Source of the DNA: Vibrio quintilis
GTDB lineage: Bacteria; Pseudomonadota; Gammaproteobacteria; Enterobacterales; Vibrionaceae
Reading direction: 5' to 3'
Assembly (NCBI RefSeq): GCF_024529975.1
Contig: NZ_AP024898.1
Location: 62,001-126,000 of the forward strand
Length of the DNA: 64,000 nucleotides
This document shows, piece after piece, positions 26,202-35,872 of this stretch (within the stretch, counting starts at the first letter, position 1; each line of letters opens with the position of its first letter). Under the pieces are notes generated by a model. That model had not been told where the DNA came from. It worked only from the letters and a program-made list of their open reading frames with translations, and made no database searches. Position numbers and translations under genes: made by a program.

Positions 26202-27560
26202 TTATGATTCTGCCGGTTGCACCTGACCGAAGAACTGATATTTGAGTTTTCTCCTGACCTGAATCACCAAAACAACCGCTGCACCGCTAAGTCCGGCAAT
26301 CAGCAGTGACCAGATGACCTGAATCCCCGGTTCGCTCCACCACCATCCCCGCACACCAACGATATAGCTCAGTGGTAAAATAAACACCCAATAAGCCAGA
26401 AAAGTCGCGACAAGAGGTTTGACGAATTCCTGCATCCCTCTGAGTATTCCGGATGCAACGATCATGATTGCATCAGCAAACTGGAAAAGAGCGATATAGC
26501 TCAGTAATGCTTTCAGCAGTAACTGCACTTCCTGATGATGACTGAAGCCGGTGAGAAGGGGAGTGATGTACCAGTTAATGAGAACAGCCATGCCAGCACC
26601 ATATACGACGGTAAGAGAGAGTGCGGCTGAACTGGTCCTTATTGCATTTTCCTGTTGCTGATGGCCGGAAAAGTGGGCAATTCGGATGGTTGCTGCACTG
26701 CTTAGTGCCAGCGGGATCATGAAGACAACCAGTGCGATATTAATTGCAATCTGGTGCGCGGCAATCACTGTTGTGCCCAGTGAAGAGGCAAAAAAGGCCA
26801 GTAAGGTTAAAGCCAGCACCTCAACCACGATAGAAATACCGACCGGTAATCCTTCCAGAAAAATGGCTTTAGTCTCTTTTGTGTTGATTGTGATTGCAGT
26901 GGCAGGAAAGGCTGACGGGATCTGATGTCTGGCCAGATAATGAATCATCACTGCGCCCAGTGTTACTGAAATTGCAGTTGCCAGTCCGCAACCTGCTCCT
27001 CCCAGCTCCGGCAGACAGCCCCAGCCATTTACCAGACTGAAGTTAAGCAGCAGGTTAACTCCGAAAAGCACAACTGTGGTTATGATAACGGGCTTCAGGC
27101 AACTGTTTCCTTCACAGAAAAAGCGGTTCAGAACCAGATAAATCAGTCCCGGCATGCCAAAACCAATGTAATGAAGGTACTGCTGAGTAACGGTCGCGAC
27201 CTGCTGATCACCGATAAACAGCGGGCAGATAAAAGCCAGTAACTGAATCAGTACAAAACCAGCTGCACTGAGGATGAAGGTGATTCTTTTGCCGTGTTGA
27301 AACAATTGTTGCATTTGTGCGTATCTGCCGGTACTGGCTGAGGCTGAGATTTTTGGCACCAACGCATAAAGCACACCGGTAATCAGGGTCAGAACCGGTG
27401 TCCACAGGCTGCTTCCAAGACCGGTTCCGGCTAAATCGGTCACATGATACCGGCCTGCGACAAATGTATCTGCCAGTCCAAGAGACGCCTGACAAACCTG
27501 GATGAACATAATGGGAATGGCGAGTTTTAAAATAGGTAAAGCTATCTTGCCTGTATCCAT
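26202..27560 (-). CDS. MATE-family efflux transporter, possible siderophore exporter
   Basis: The protein has about 12 membrane helices in two similar halves: PIMFIQVCQASLGLADTFVAG in helix 1 and LEGLPVGISIVVEVLALTLLAFFAS in helix 7. This is the NorM/MATE pattern of sodium- or proton-driven exporters. It is divergent from vibB, and a Fur box lies in the 170-base space between them. By context it may export the siderophore, but it may also be a general multidrug pump; the family alone cannot decide. Confidence 0.88.
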   Translation of the reverse strand: MDTGKIALPILKLAIPIMFIQVCQASLGLADTFVAGRYHVTDLAGTGLGSSLWTPVLTLITGVLYALVPKISASASTGRYAQMQQLFQHGKRITFILSAAGFVLIQLLAFICPLFIGDQQVATVTQQYLHYIGFGMPGLIYLVLNRFFCEGNSCLKPVIITTVVLFGVNLLLNFSLVNGWGCLPELGGAGCGLATAISVTLGAVMIHYLARHQIPSAFPATAITINTKETKAIFLEGLPVGISIVVEVLALTLLAFFASSLGTTVIAAHQIAINIALVVFMIPLALSSAATIRIAHFSGHQQQENAIRTSSAALSLTVVYGAGMAVLINWYITPLLTGFSHHQEVQLLLKALLSYIALFQFADAIMIVASGILRGMQEFVKPLVATFLAYWVFILPLSYIVGVRGWWWSEPGIQVIWSLLIAGLSGAAVVLVIQVRRKLKYQFFGQVQPAES

Positions 27561-27608
27561 GCTCTCAATCCTTATTGTATTGAATTTATGATGATTTATA
27601 AGAGAATA

Positions 27609-27629
27609 TAAATGATAATTATTATTATT
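27609..27629. promoter_or_regulatory. Probable Fur box between MATE and vibB
   Basis: TAAATGATAATTATTATTATT matches GATAATGATAATCATTATC at most positions. It is placed 50 bases from the MATE start and about 105 bases from vibB, so it could repress both directions. Confidence 0.72.
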
Positions 27630-27734
27630 TACATGTAAAGAGTTTGTTGCTAGTATCGAAAACCCACTGAAAATCAGACAACCTGGCGTTTCAGTGAGTG
27701 TAATGTTGGCTCAATAAAATAAAGGATAAATACC

Positions 27735-28631
27735 ATGGCTATTCCCAAGATTGCTTCATACGATCTGCCTGATTCCGGGCTTTTCCCGCAAAACAAAGTG
27801 AACTGGCAGATTCAGCCTCAAAGAGCCGTTCTGCTGATTCATGATATGCAAAGCTATTTCCTGAATTTCTTTAACCCTGATGCAGCGCCTGTCCCTGAGC
27901 TGAAACGCAATATCAGCGCGCTGAAAGATGCGGCTCATCAGGCAGGTATTCCGGTAATTTATACTGCGCAGCCCGTGAATCAGGATCCGGAAGAAAGGGC
28001 ATTACTGACCGATTTCTGGGGGAGCGGGCTGACAGGCGATGCTGAAATTGTCCCTGAATTATCCCCGGATCAGGACGATATTTGTCTGACGAAATGGCGC
28101 TATAGCGCATTCAAGAAAAATGAATTGCAGGACTATATGCAAATCCACGGCAAAGACCAGATTATTATCTGTGGTGTTTACGGGCATATCGGCATTCTGT
28201 CTACGGCTTTAGAGGCGTTTATGCTGGATATTCAGCCATTTATCATTGGTGACGCCATTGCTGATTTCTCAGCCGGAGAACATGAGTGGGCGCTGAAATA
28301 TGTCGCGGGGCGTGCCGGCTCAGTGAAATCGCTGCAAACGGCGTTAGGAGAGATTTCATCAGCAGACAAGGCATCGTCAGGTTTAACTTTAGACACGATG
28401 CAACATGATATTGCACAGGTGCTGGAAATCGCCATTGATGAGGTTGATGTGACGGAAAATCTGCTCTTTTTAGGGCTCGATTCTGTCCGGGCAATGACAT
28501 TACTGGAAAAGTGGCAGCAGCAGGGCGCCACCATCACCTTTGCGCAGCTGATGGAAAAAGTGACATTGCAGGAATGGTGGCAGCTGATTGATCAACAGGC
28601 GGTAACGACACAGGCAAGTCACGCAGCCTGA
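27735..28631 (+). CDS. vibB: Isochorismatase with aryl carrier domain (VibB/EntB-like)
   Basis: The protein has two domains. The isochorismatase domain (residues 1-210) shows the [10 protein letters not shown] start, the catalytic Asp in [10 protein letters not shown], Lys in [10 protein letters not shown] and the [20 protein letters not shown] segment. It makes 2,3-dihydro-2,3-dihydroxybenzoate from isochorismate. The C-terminal 75 residues are an aryl carrier protein with the phosphopantetheine serine in [12 protein letters not shown]. The gene begins the vibB-viuB-NRPS operon behind a Fur box. Genes for the other 2,3-DHB steps (EntA, EntC, EntE types) are not in the window. Confidence 0.93.
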   Translation: MAIPKIASYDLPDSGLFPQNKVNWQIQPQRAVLLIHDMQSYFLNFFNPDAAPVPELKRNISALKDAAHQAGIPVIYTAQPVNQDPEERALLTDFWGSGLTGDAEIVPELSPDQDDICLTKWRYSAFKKNELQDYMQIHGKDQIIICGVYGHIGILSTALEAFMLDIQPFIIGDAIADFSAGEHEWALKYVAGRAGSVKSLQTALGEISSADKASSGLTLDTMQHDIAQVLEIAIDEVDVTENLLFLGLDSVRAMTLLEKWQQQGATITFAQLMEKVTLQEWWQLIDQQAVTTQASHAA

Positions 28632-28681
28632 GAAAGAACAGATATCGAAAGACAAAGAACGAAAGAGAAAGGAAAAGCCGG

Positions 28682-29497
28682 ATGAGTCAAAATAAACAGG
28701 CTGGCAATCGTCAACCACGTTTAATTGAGTGTGTCAGAAAGACATATATTACGCCGCATTTTGTTCGGGTCACATTTACCGGAGATGATTTGAGGGACTT
28801 TCCGTCTGACCGGAATGGTGCCGGAATCAAGGTGTTTTTCCCCAACCCGCAGACCGGAACGCTGGAATTACCTCACTGGGAAGGTGAGAAGATTATCTGG
28901 CCGGAGCACAAGCCGGCGTCCCGGGCTTATACAATTCGATATTACCGGCCTGAGTCGAATGAACTGGATATTGATTTTGTCGTGCATGGCACGGAACCAC
29001 CCGGTTCCGGCTGGGTTGTCCGGTGTCAGCCGGGAGATCAGCTTGGACTGGTGGGGCCCGGACAACATCCGGTTTTAGCACCTGCTGACCGGTATATTCT
29101 GGCCGGAGATTTAACCGCTCTGCCTGCAATGAGCGCGGTGCTTGAAATGTTGCCCGAAGTGGCGCAGGGGCAGGCTTTTATTGAAATTGATCACCCGGAA
29201 GATCAGCATTCATTGACACATCCTCCCGGTATTGATGTGCAATGGCTGATCAGAGATCCGGCACAGGCTCCATGCCCGTTGATTGCTGCGGTTCAATCCG
29301 TCGAAATTCCTCAGGGATTATCAGTATCAGCGTTTATCGCTGGTGAGAACCGTTCCGTGATTGCCTGTCGTAAATTCATGGTTGAAACTTATCAGCTGAC
29401 GAAAAAGTCAATGTATGCAGTGCCGTACTGGCGTCGGGGGAAAAGTGAAGAAAAATATCATGATGAACGCCACGAAATCATGGATGAGGCTTATTAA
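28682..29497 (+). CDS. viuB: Siderophore-interacting FAD protein (ViuB-like ferric reductase)
   Basis: This 271-residue protein matches the SIP/ViuB family. It has an FAD-binding barrel with RAYTIRYYR (the RxYT motif), followed by VVHGTEPPGSGWV and GDLTALPAMSAVLEMLP. The C-terminal end carries YWRRGKSEEKYHDERHE. These proteins reduce or release iron from ferric siderophores in the cytosol. It follows vibB by 50 bases, and a terminator hairpin follows it directly, before the NRPS gene. Confidence 0.93.
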   Translation: MSQNKQAGNRQPRLIECVRKTYITPHFVRVTFTGDDLRDFPSDRNGAGIKVFFPNPQTGTLELPHWEGEKIIWPEHKPASRAYTIRYYRPESNELDIDFVVHGTEPPGSGWVVRCQPGDQLGLVGPGQHPVLAPADRYILAGDLTALPAMSAVLEMLPEVAQGQAFIEIDHPEDQHSLTHPPGIDVQWLIRDPAQAPCPLIAAVQSVEIPQGLSVSAFIAGENRSVIACRKFMVETYQLTKKSMYAVPYWRRGKSEEKYHDERHEIMDEAY

Positions 29498-29508
29498 GTT
29501 TCTGATGA

Positions 29509-29540
29509 AAAAGCCGGTTTCATGTGAAATCGGCTTTTTT
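29509..29540 (+). terminator. Rho-independent terminator or attenuator inside the siderophore operon
   Basis: AAAAGCCGGTTTCA and TGAAATCGGCTTTT form a 14-base stem with one G-T pair and a very tight loop, followed by TT. It sits between viuB and the NRPS, so it should reduce transcription of the NRPS relative to vibB-viuB. Confidence 0.85.
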
Positions 29541-29574
29541 CGGCGAAAGAGTAAACAGGGACAGGCAAATCAGC

Positions 29575-32500
29575 ATGAACAAACCAATGCAGCAGGATTT
29601 AACCGCAATGCAGGCGGCATACTGGACCGGCCGGCAGTTTGAGCAAACCGGTGATGGTGTCGCTTCCCATTTATATACTGAATTTGACGGACAGAATATC
29701 GATGCCGGCAGGTTACAGCAGGCAGTCAGGCAATTGTTTCGTCTTCATCCCATGCTTCGGGTCAGCATTTCTGAACAGGGTTACCAGACGATCCTGCCCC
29801 CGGCTGAACATCACTGCCTGACAATCGTTGACTGGTGCGAAGCCGGGCCGGAAGAGATTGCCGGACGACTGGATGCGGTTCGCCGGGAAATGTCGCACCA
29901 AACACTGGATCTCAGCCATGGACAGGCCGTTGATTTCAGGCTGACATTACTGCCGGATAACCGTTTCAGGTTCCATTTTGATATGGACATGATCGCGGCG
30001 GATGCTCTCAGTTTCCGGATTATCCTTGAGGATCTGGTCAGATTGTATCGTGAGCCGGGTAGCTTGAAAACGAATAGCTTGAAACCGGATGATGAAGTTC
30101 GTTTTTTCCGCTATCTGGCATGTCGTCATCAAAGCTGCCGGTTCAAAGAATCTCAGGCCCAAAGCCGCCGCTGGTGGCAGGATAAAATTGCTTCAATTCC
30201 CCCGGCACCACCGTTTCCCTATCTTGCACCCGAAAAGCTGACACCGAATCAGGCCACGCATAGCCGTCTTTCCGCCAGCTTAACGTCACAAGAGCGCCAT
30301 CAGCTGGAGCGTATCGCCGGACAACATTATCTGACAATGACTCATCTTTGTCTGGCAGCTTTTGCCCGTTCGGTTGCCGTGGTATCCGGCAGCCGCCGGT
30401 TCCGGTTGAATGTACCGGCATTTTACCGGCCGGATGCCGGGATTGATGTCAGCAATGTGGTCGGGGATTTTTCCACTCTGATGATTCTGGGGGTTGAGAT
30501 TGATCATCAGGAAACCTTGTTATCTCTGGCAAGGAAAATATCCATTCAGATGCGCGAATTACTGACCCATGCCGATTATCCCGGTGTCAGTGTGATGCGG
30601 GATCTGTCCCGTTATCATGGCGCCATGCAGGCTTCTCCGGTCGTATTTACTTCCGGGCTCGGATTATCCGGAGGCCGGTTATTATCTCCGCAGGTTCACG
30701 ACACACTCGGCCAGATGGTCTGGACGATTTCTCAGGGGCCGCAGGTCACACTGGACGCACAAATTGCAGAGTTTGAAGATGGTTTACTGATTAACTGGGA
30801 TGTGCGACATCGTGTATTCCCGGAGAATTATATTGAAGGGTTATTTCAGTCTTTCATCGGGTTATTGCAGACATTATCTTCCTCTCCGGATGTGATTCAT
30901 ACGGTATTTTCTGTTGAAGATTCATTGAAAGAACAGCATCGGTCCGTGGCAGACAACATGCAGCAGTCCGGTTGTTTTTCTGAGACAGATAATAAGCAAC
31001 ACGTCTTACCTCTGACTGCTTTGCAAAGGGCCTACCTTGCGGGAAGAAATGAGTATTTGCCGCTGGGTGGCGTGGCCATGTATGACTTCCGTGAGTTTCG
31101 CGGGCTGGCAGACCCGTCGGTGCTTTCTGAGCGGCTGACCCGGCTGGTCAGGCAATATCCGCTGTTACGGACTTATATTGATGAAGCGACATTGACTTGT
31201 TATGTCTCTGAGCAAATTATCGTTCATTTGGAGGTGTGCGATTTTTCTCATCTCAGCCACGATAAAGCACTGGCAGAGGCTGACCTGATCCGCCAGCGTT
31301 ACCGGCAGCAAATCTATGCTTTCTCCCGTTCTCTGTGGGGAATATGTCTGGTCATCCTGCCTGACAGCGCAGCGCAGGAACTCTCCGCAAAGCATCTTGT
31401 TTTTTCCGGTTTTGACGCATTGATTGCTGACGGCAAAACTATTTCACAGATTCTGTACGGGTTACTGGCAGATCAAGCTGGCTTGCAGGCTTCACCTGCA
31501 TTGAAACATCCGGATTTATCCGCGTCTGAGCGCAAAGAATCTGTAAAACAATTAGTGAAACCATCGGATAAAGCCTACTGGCAGGAAAAACTCAGTCCTG
31601 TCACCGGAATTCCAGCACTGCCGTGGCGGCAGTCTCCGGAAACCATTCACTGTGCGACTTATCAGCGACAGACTTTGACAATCAGTCATACCATGCTGAA
31701 ACAGCTGACACGACAGGCTGCTGAAGCCCGACTGTTACAAAACTCCTTGTTGTCTGCCATCTTGCTTGAGGTGTTGTCACAATGGTGTGATGCGCCTGAG
31801 ATGTGTATCGGAGTTCCGGTGATGCAGCCGGGAAGTGCAGAAACGTCGGGTAATCATTCTTCATTTATTGCGGTTATTTACCGGCATCGTCAGGGAACAT
31901 TTCCTGACAGGGTGCGTCAGTTGCAGCAGGATGTTATGTCCGGTATGGCGCATTTAACCTATTCCGGCGTTGACTTGAATCGCTATCTGCTGAGTAAAAA
32001 CGGAGGCGCTTTGGCGCTGCCTGTCGTGTTAACGAATGCGCTGAGCTGGCCGGTTTTACCTGCAGATAATCAGATACAGGCCGTTGATGGCCAGACCCAG
32101 ACGCCACAGGTTGCCATTGATTTACGCCTGACATATGACCCGCATAAAAATCTTCTTCTCAGCGTGGACTATGCGACTGCAGCCATTGCTCCGGGGCTGA
32201 TCCGCACTTTTCTCTCCGGGGTGCAACAGGCCGCTGAGGCGATTTGCCGGGAAGGCGATATGGCCGCTGTCCGGCCTGGAATGATGAATTTATCCCATGA
32301 TTGCCATGACAGTGCTGAAGATGTGTTTGTATGCAGTGAATTTTTGCAGAAAATTCATGACAATTTATATGGAGAACAGAACCATACGACGGCTTTGATC
32401 TATCAGGGAGAATCCATCAGTTATCATGAACTGGGTAAACAGGTTGCCGGTATCAGATATCATCTGAGTGCTGCGGGTGTGACATCCGGTGGTGTCGTGG

Positions 32501-34176
32501 CGATTTGTTTACCTCGCAGCCCGGCTCATATAGCTGTGTCACTGGCTTGTGCGCTGTCCGGCATCATTCGTGTGCCGGTTGATGCTGCAGCTCCTGCGCA
32601 GAGATTGAGCTATTTTTTACAGCATTGCCACCCGGATCTGGTGATTTATCAGGATAAGCCGGAGGTTGATGAATCTGTCCCGGTTCTCTGTGTGGATGAA
32701 CTGATGCAGTCGCCTGCTTATACTGAAGAGAATAGCGATGACGGGGCGCTTCCCGACGTTGATTTGTGTGCACTGAGCCAGAGTGAATCACCGGCTTATT
32801 ACTTATATACTTCCGGCAGTACCGGGAAGCCGAAATGTGTGGTGCTCAACAATAAAGCTACGTCGAATGTCATTGGACAAACACTGAAACGGTGGCATGT
32901 GACCCGGGACGATGTGAACATGTCGGTCACGCCGCTGCATCACGATATGTCCGTTTTTGATGTGTTCGGTACACTGACTGCCGGTGCTACGCTGGTTGTA
33001 CCCGCTCAGGCAGAGGATAAAGATGCTATTCGCTGGAATCAGCTGGTGCAACAGCATCAGGTCACCCTTTGGTGTTCTGTGCCGGCAATTCTGGAAATGC
33101 TGCTCTCGTGCGGGATGACGGATGCATTACAGTCTCTGCGGCTGGTCGCGCAGGGCGGCGATTATATTAAGCCGGATACGATTGCGCTGTTGCGCCGGCA
33201 TTATCCTGCTGTGAGACTGTTTTCCCTTGGCGGGCCGACCGAAACAACGATCTGGAGTATCTGGCACCCGCTGAGTGCAGAAGATACCACCGTGATTCCG
33301 TATGGCCAGCCGTTACCGGCAACACGGTACTATGTTTTGCATGAAAGTCCTGAGGATGATAACCCACATCCGAAAGGGCAGACCTGTCACTGTCTGCCTT
33401 ATCAAACCGGCCGGATTTATACCTCGGGCGTGTGTCTTGCGCTGGGGTATTTGCAGGACGGACAATTGAACCAAAACGATTTTGTCACCATCACCGACCC
33501 CGAAGGCCATTCACGGCGGGCATACCGGACCGGTGATCTGGGTTACTACCGGGAAGATGGCACGATTATCTTTGCCGGGCGGGTGAATGGGTATGTCAAA
33601 GTGCGTGGTATCAGGGTGTCGTTACCGGATATTGAAGCGGAGCTCAGGAAACATCCACTGGTGCAGGATGTGGTGATTGCAGATTACACTGAAGCGGGGA
33701 ATGGTGACGTGGTGCTGGGTGCAGTTTTTTCCAGCCTGGATGGTGTGTCACTGCCTGCTTCAGAGTTACGTGACTTTCTCCGGCGTCAGGTGCCGGTTTC
33801 TCATCTGCCGGGTATTTTTCATCAGGTGACGCAGTTCCCTTTGTCTGCTAACGGAAAGATTGATCGCAGACAGGTGAAGCAGCAACTGATGCAATTCATC
33901 GCGAAGCCAGCTGAAACCACAAAACCCACCCGGCCCGGTTTCAGCCGGAATCTGGCAGACTGTTCGCAGATAATCGGGGTTTACAGTGTAAAACTGGCGG
34001 TGCCAGCTGCGATAATGACGCCGGAGACGGCCTTTATTCGACTGGGTTTGCGGCCTGCACATCTTAAAGGACTGACAGAGGCTTTGAATCAGAGATTTGG
34101 TTGCCGGATTCAGCCTTTGGCACTGGCTGGTTGTAAAAATGCAATACAGGTCAGGGCACTTTTGCACACTACTTAA
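29575..34176 (+). CDS. Siderophore NRPS: Cy-Cy-A with degenerate carrier domain
   Basis: The protein (about 1533 residues) begins with two heterocyclization domains. The first has DMIAAD near base 29985 and the second DALIAD near 31415, both fitting D-x4-D in place of HHxxxDG. An adenylation domain follows with TSGSTGKPK near 32815, GGPTETT near 33230, YRTGDLG near 33525 and NGKIDRR near 33855. Cy-Cy-A order is known from VibF, and AngN/AngR share the parts. The final 75 residues align along their full length with a carrier domain, but the serine is Pro (LGLRPAHL, near 34050). AngR is known to have a similar carrier defect. The start used is ATG 29575, since the GTG at 29524 lies inside the terminator hairpin. 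Substrate is probably Thr, Ser or Cys (inference). Confidence 0.9.
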   Translation: MNKPMQQDLTAMQAAYWTGRQFEQTGDGVASHLYTEFDGQNIDAGRLQQAVRQLFRLHPMLRVSISEQGYQTILPPAEHHCLTIVDWCEAGPEEIAGRLDAVRREMSHQTLDLSHGQAVDFRLTLLPDNRFRFHFDMDMIAADALSFRIILEDLVRLYREPGSLKTNSLKPDDEVRFFRYLACRHQSCRFKESQAQSRRWWQDKIASIPPAPPFPYLAPEKLTPNQATHSRLSASLTSQERHQLERIAGQHYLTMTHLCLAAFARSVAVVSGSRRFRLNVPAFYRPDAGIDVSNVVGDFSTLMILGVEIDHQETLLSLARKISIQMRELLTHADYPGVSVMRDLSRYHGAMQASPVVFTSGLGLSGGRLLSPQVHDTLGQMVWTISQGPQVTLDAQIAEFEDGLLINWDVRHRVFPENYIEGLFQSFIGLLQTLSSSPDVIHTVFSVEDSLKEQHRSVADNMQQSGCFSETDNKQHVLPLTALQRAYLAGRNEYLPLGGVAMYDFREFRGLADPSVLSERLTRLVRQYPLLRTYIDEATLTCYVSEQIIVHLEVCDFSHLSHDKALAEADLIRQRYRQQIYAFSRSLWGICLVILPDSAAQELSAKHLVFSGFDALIADGKTISQILYGLLADQAGLQASPALKHPDLSASERKESVKQLVKPSDKAYWQEKLSPVTGIPALPWRQSPETIHCATYQRQTLTISHTMLKQLTRQAAEARLLQNSLLSAILLEVLSQWCDAPEMCIGVPVMQPGSAETSGNHSSFIAVIYRHRQGTFPDRVRQLQQDVMSGMAHLTYSGVDLNRYLLSKNGGALALPVVLTNALSWPVLPADNQIQAVDGQTQTPQVAIDLRLTYDPHKNLLLSVDYATAAIAPGLIRTFLSGVQQAAEAICREGDMAAVRPGMMNLSHDCHDSAEDVFVCSEFLQKIHDNLYGEQNHTTALIYQGESISYHELGKQVAGIRYHLSAAGVTSGGVVAICLPRSPAHIAVSLACALSGIIRVPVDAAAPAQRLSYFLQHCHPDLVIYQDKPEVDESVPVLCVDELMQSPAYTEENSDDGALPDVDLCALSQSESPAYYLYTSGSTGKPKCVVLNNKATSNVIGQTLKRWHVTRDDVNMSVTPLHHDMSVFDVFGTLTAGATLVVPAQAEDKDAIRWNQLVQQHQVTLWCSVPAILEMLLSCGMTDALQSLRLVAQGGDYIKPDTIALLRRHYPAVRLFSLGGPTETTIWSIWHPLSAEDTTVIPYGQPLPATRYYVLHESPEDDNPHPKGQTCHCLPYQTGRIYTSGVCLALGYLQDGQLNQNDFVTITDPEGHSRRAYRTGDLGYYREDGTIIFAGRVNGYVKVRGIRVSLPDIEAELRKHPLVQDVVIADYTEAGNGDVVLGAVFSSLDGVSLPASELRDFLRRQVPVSHLPGIFHQVTQFPLSANGKIDRRQVKQQLMQFIAKPAETTKPTRPGFSRNLADCSQIIGVYSVKLAVPAAIMTPETAFIRLGLRPAHLKGLTEALNQRFGCRIQPLALAGCKNAIQVRALLHTT

Positions 34177-34236
34177 TCACTTCGTTCATTGTACCTGTAT
34201 CCGGGGGGCTGGTAATCAGAAAACTGTTCCCCGTGT

Positions 34237-34256
34237 TCCGGGCTGTTCTGCCCGGA
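34237..34256 (+). terminator. Hairpin after the siderophore NRPS
   Basis: TCCGGGC and GCCCGGA form a 7-bp stem with a TGTTCT loop, 60 bases after the NRPS stop. TATCATTTCTTT follows, so termination is plausible but not certain. Confidence 0.5.
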
Positions 34257-34350
34257 TATCATTTCTTTACAGCATCCTGCTCTTGAATTGGCTTCATTCA
34301 GCGGTATAGTACGCGCTATCAATATTTTTATAAAAAGAGATGCAATTAAT

Positions 34351-35073
34351 ATGTTTGCTAAAACACTTGTTGGTGCGTTCGCTTACGCAGGTTTTTATAA
34401 AACAGCTTTATTGAAAGTGACTCTGATGCCAATCCTGCTGATGCTCGGACTCGAACTGTTGAGAGGCTATATGACATCATCGGTGTCATTTTCTTTGATG
34501 GATATGATTATTGTCGGTATTTTGCAAACGGTGATGGCTTTCAATATCTGCCGTGTGGTTCTCCTCGGTCCGGATGCTGTGCCTGCGTGGGGAAAATATT
34601 CACTGGGCCGGAGTGAATTTCAGCTCATTAAAAAGATGTTTTTACTGGGGATCTGTGCCGGTTTAGGCGCGTTAGCATATAGTATTCTGATTCTGACGTT
34701 TGAAGGTGTTACTGCAATCAGTCATACCACTGTTATTGTGATTAGTTGCCTTGTCTGGACACCGGTCATCATTCTGGGGAGTCGTCTGTTGCTGGTCATT
34801 CCGGCGATTTCGGTTGAACATATGATGTCATTCGGTGAAGCCTGGAAGAGAACGAAATCAAAAACCGCTTATATGTTTGGTATTATGATTGTTTTCATGT
34901 TGATTACGATTCCGGTCTCTGTATTTTTGCCAAAAGCGGGGGTGCCTGCATGGCTCATTTCTTTGATTTGTTATTATATCGGTATTGTCTCAACCATTGC
35001 TTTATGTCTTGCTTATCAACTTATTATTAAGCGGGATGAGGCTAAGGAAAGTATGCCGGTTTCTCAGGAATAA
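34351..35073 (+). CDS. Inner membrane protein, function unknown
   Basis: The product has about 240 residues with five or six membrane helices (for example TLMPILLMLGLEL, MDMIIVGILQTVMAF, TTVIVISCLVWTPVIIL, MFGIMIVFMLITIPVSVF). A short charged tail ends it. No enzyme or transport motif is visible. The start is placed at ATG 34351, with AAAAGAGA upstream; the 21 codons before it contain no ribosome site. It is not obviously linked to the siderophore operon, from which a hairpin separates it. Confidence 0.7.
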   Translation: MFAKTLVGAFAYAGFYKTALLKVTLMPILLMLGLELLRGYMTSSVSFSLMDMIIVGILQTVMAFNICRVVLLGPDAVPAWGKYSLGRSEFQLIKKMFLLGICAGLGALAYSILILTFEGVTAISHTTVIVISCLVWTPVIILGSRLLLVIPAISVEHMMSFGEAWKRTKSKTAYMFGIMIVFMLITIPVSVFLPKAGVPAWLISLICYYIGIVSTIALCLAYQLIIKRDEAKESMPVSQE

Positions 35074-35251
35074 GCCTGCTGGTATGCGACTCGTCAACAT
35101 TCTTAGTCTGGTACGACTGAAATCAGCAGACAACCGGTTCATCCCGGCCGGGAAATGATTTAATATTGAGAGCTTTATAATAAACAAAATGGCTTTACTG
35201 GCTTGTATCGGGACGTCTGGTTATATCATCCCGATGATTTAAGGAAATAAG

Positions 35252-35815
35252 ATGAATTGTACTCACTGTAATAATGGCACGCTCCGTCCCAGTTTTATTG
35301 ATGGCCTGTTCAGAGCACATACCTGCTCTGGTTGTGGTGGTAACTGGGTGCTGATCGAAGATTTTGTGACCTGGAAAGAAAAGAATGAAGCATTTCATTT
35401 TCCTGCTGATTACAACGTTTCTGAACTTTCAGAAGAAAGTGAAGATACCAAAAGAGCACTGATGTGTCCTGTAACGGGAACCATCATGAGGAAGTTTAAG
35501 ATTTCTGCGAAAAATGATCACAGGATCGACTACAGTGCACCTGTTGGCGGAATCTGGCTCGATAAAGGTGAGTGGGAATTACTGAAAGCGGAAGGATTGG
35601 CCGGGGTACTGAACCATGTTGTGACGGCGCAATGGCAGAAGAAAATTCGTGAAGAAAGTGCTTCAGATAACTTTGCGGCGCTTTATGAAGCAAAATTTGG
35701 TCAGGCAGACTACGCTAAAATCCGGGAAATCCGTGAATGGCTGAATACTCACCCTCAAAAAGCAGACCTACGTTCTTATCTTCTGGCTGATGATCCTTAT
35801 TCTGCTGAGAAATAA
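35252..35815 (+). CDS. TFIIB-type zinc-ribbon protein
   Basis: The protein has an N-terminal Cys pair CTHC and a second pair CSGCGGNW, which form a zf-TFIIB-like zinc ribbon. A second, partial unit follows (LMCPVTGTIMRKF, then GGIWLDKGEWELLK, the typical end of this fold). The C-terminal 60 residues are helical. A ribosome site AAGGAA precedes the ATG. The role is unknown; members of the family are small cytosolic zinc proteins. A hairpin follows. Confidence 0.75.
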   Translation: MNCTHCNNGTLRPSFIDGLFRAHTCSGCGGNWVLIEDFVTWKEKNEAFHFPADYNVSELSEESEDTKRALMCPVTGTIMRKFKISAKNDHRIDYSAPVGGIWLDKGEWELLKAEGLAGVLNHVVTAQWQKKIREESASDNFAALYEAKFGQADYAKIREIREWLNTHPQKADLRSYLLADDPYSAEK

Positions 35816-35844
35816 GACGACAATATTACCCTCCATCTGACTGA

Positions 35845-35872
35845 ATTCTCCCGGTAATTTTGCCGGGAGAAT
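35845..35872 (+). terminator. Hairpin after the zinc-ribbon gene
   Basis: ATTCTCCCGG and CCGGGAGAAT form a perfect 10-bp stem with an 8-base loop 29 bases past the stop. There is no clean T run after it. Confidence 0.55.

Noticed and set aside
29524..29574. GTG at 29524 as start of the siderophore NRPS
   Set aside because: It lies inside the terminator hairpin and gives a non-homologous basic leader; the ATG at 29575 begins just before the Cy domain.
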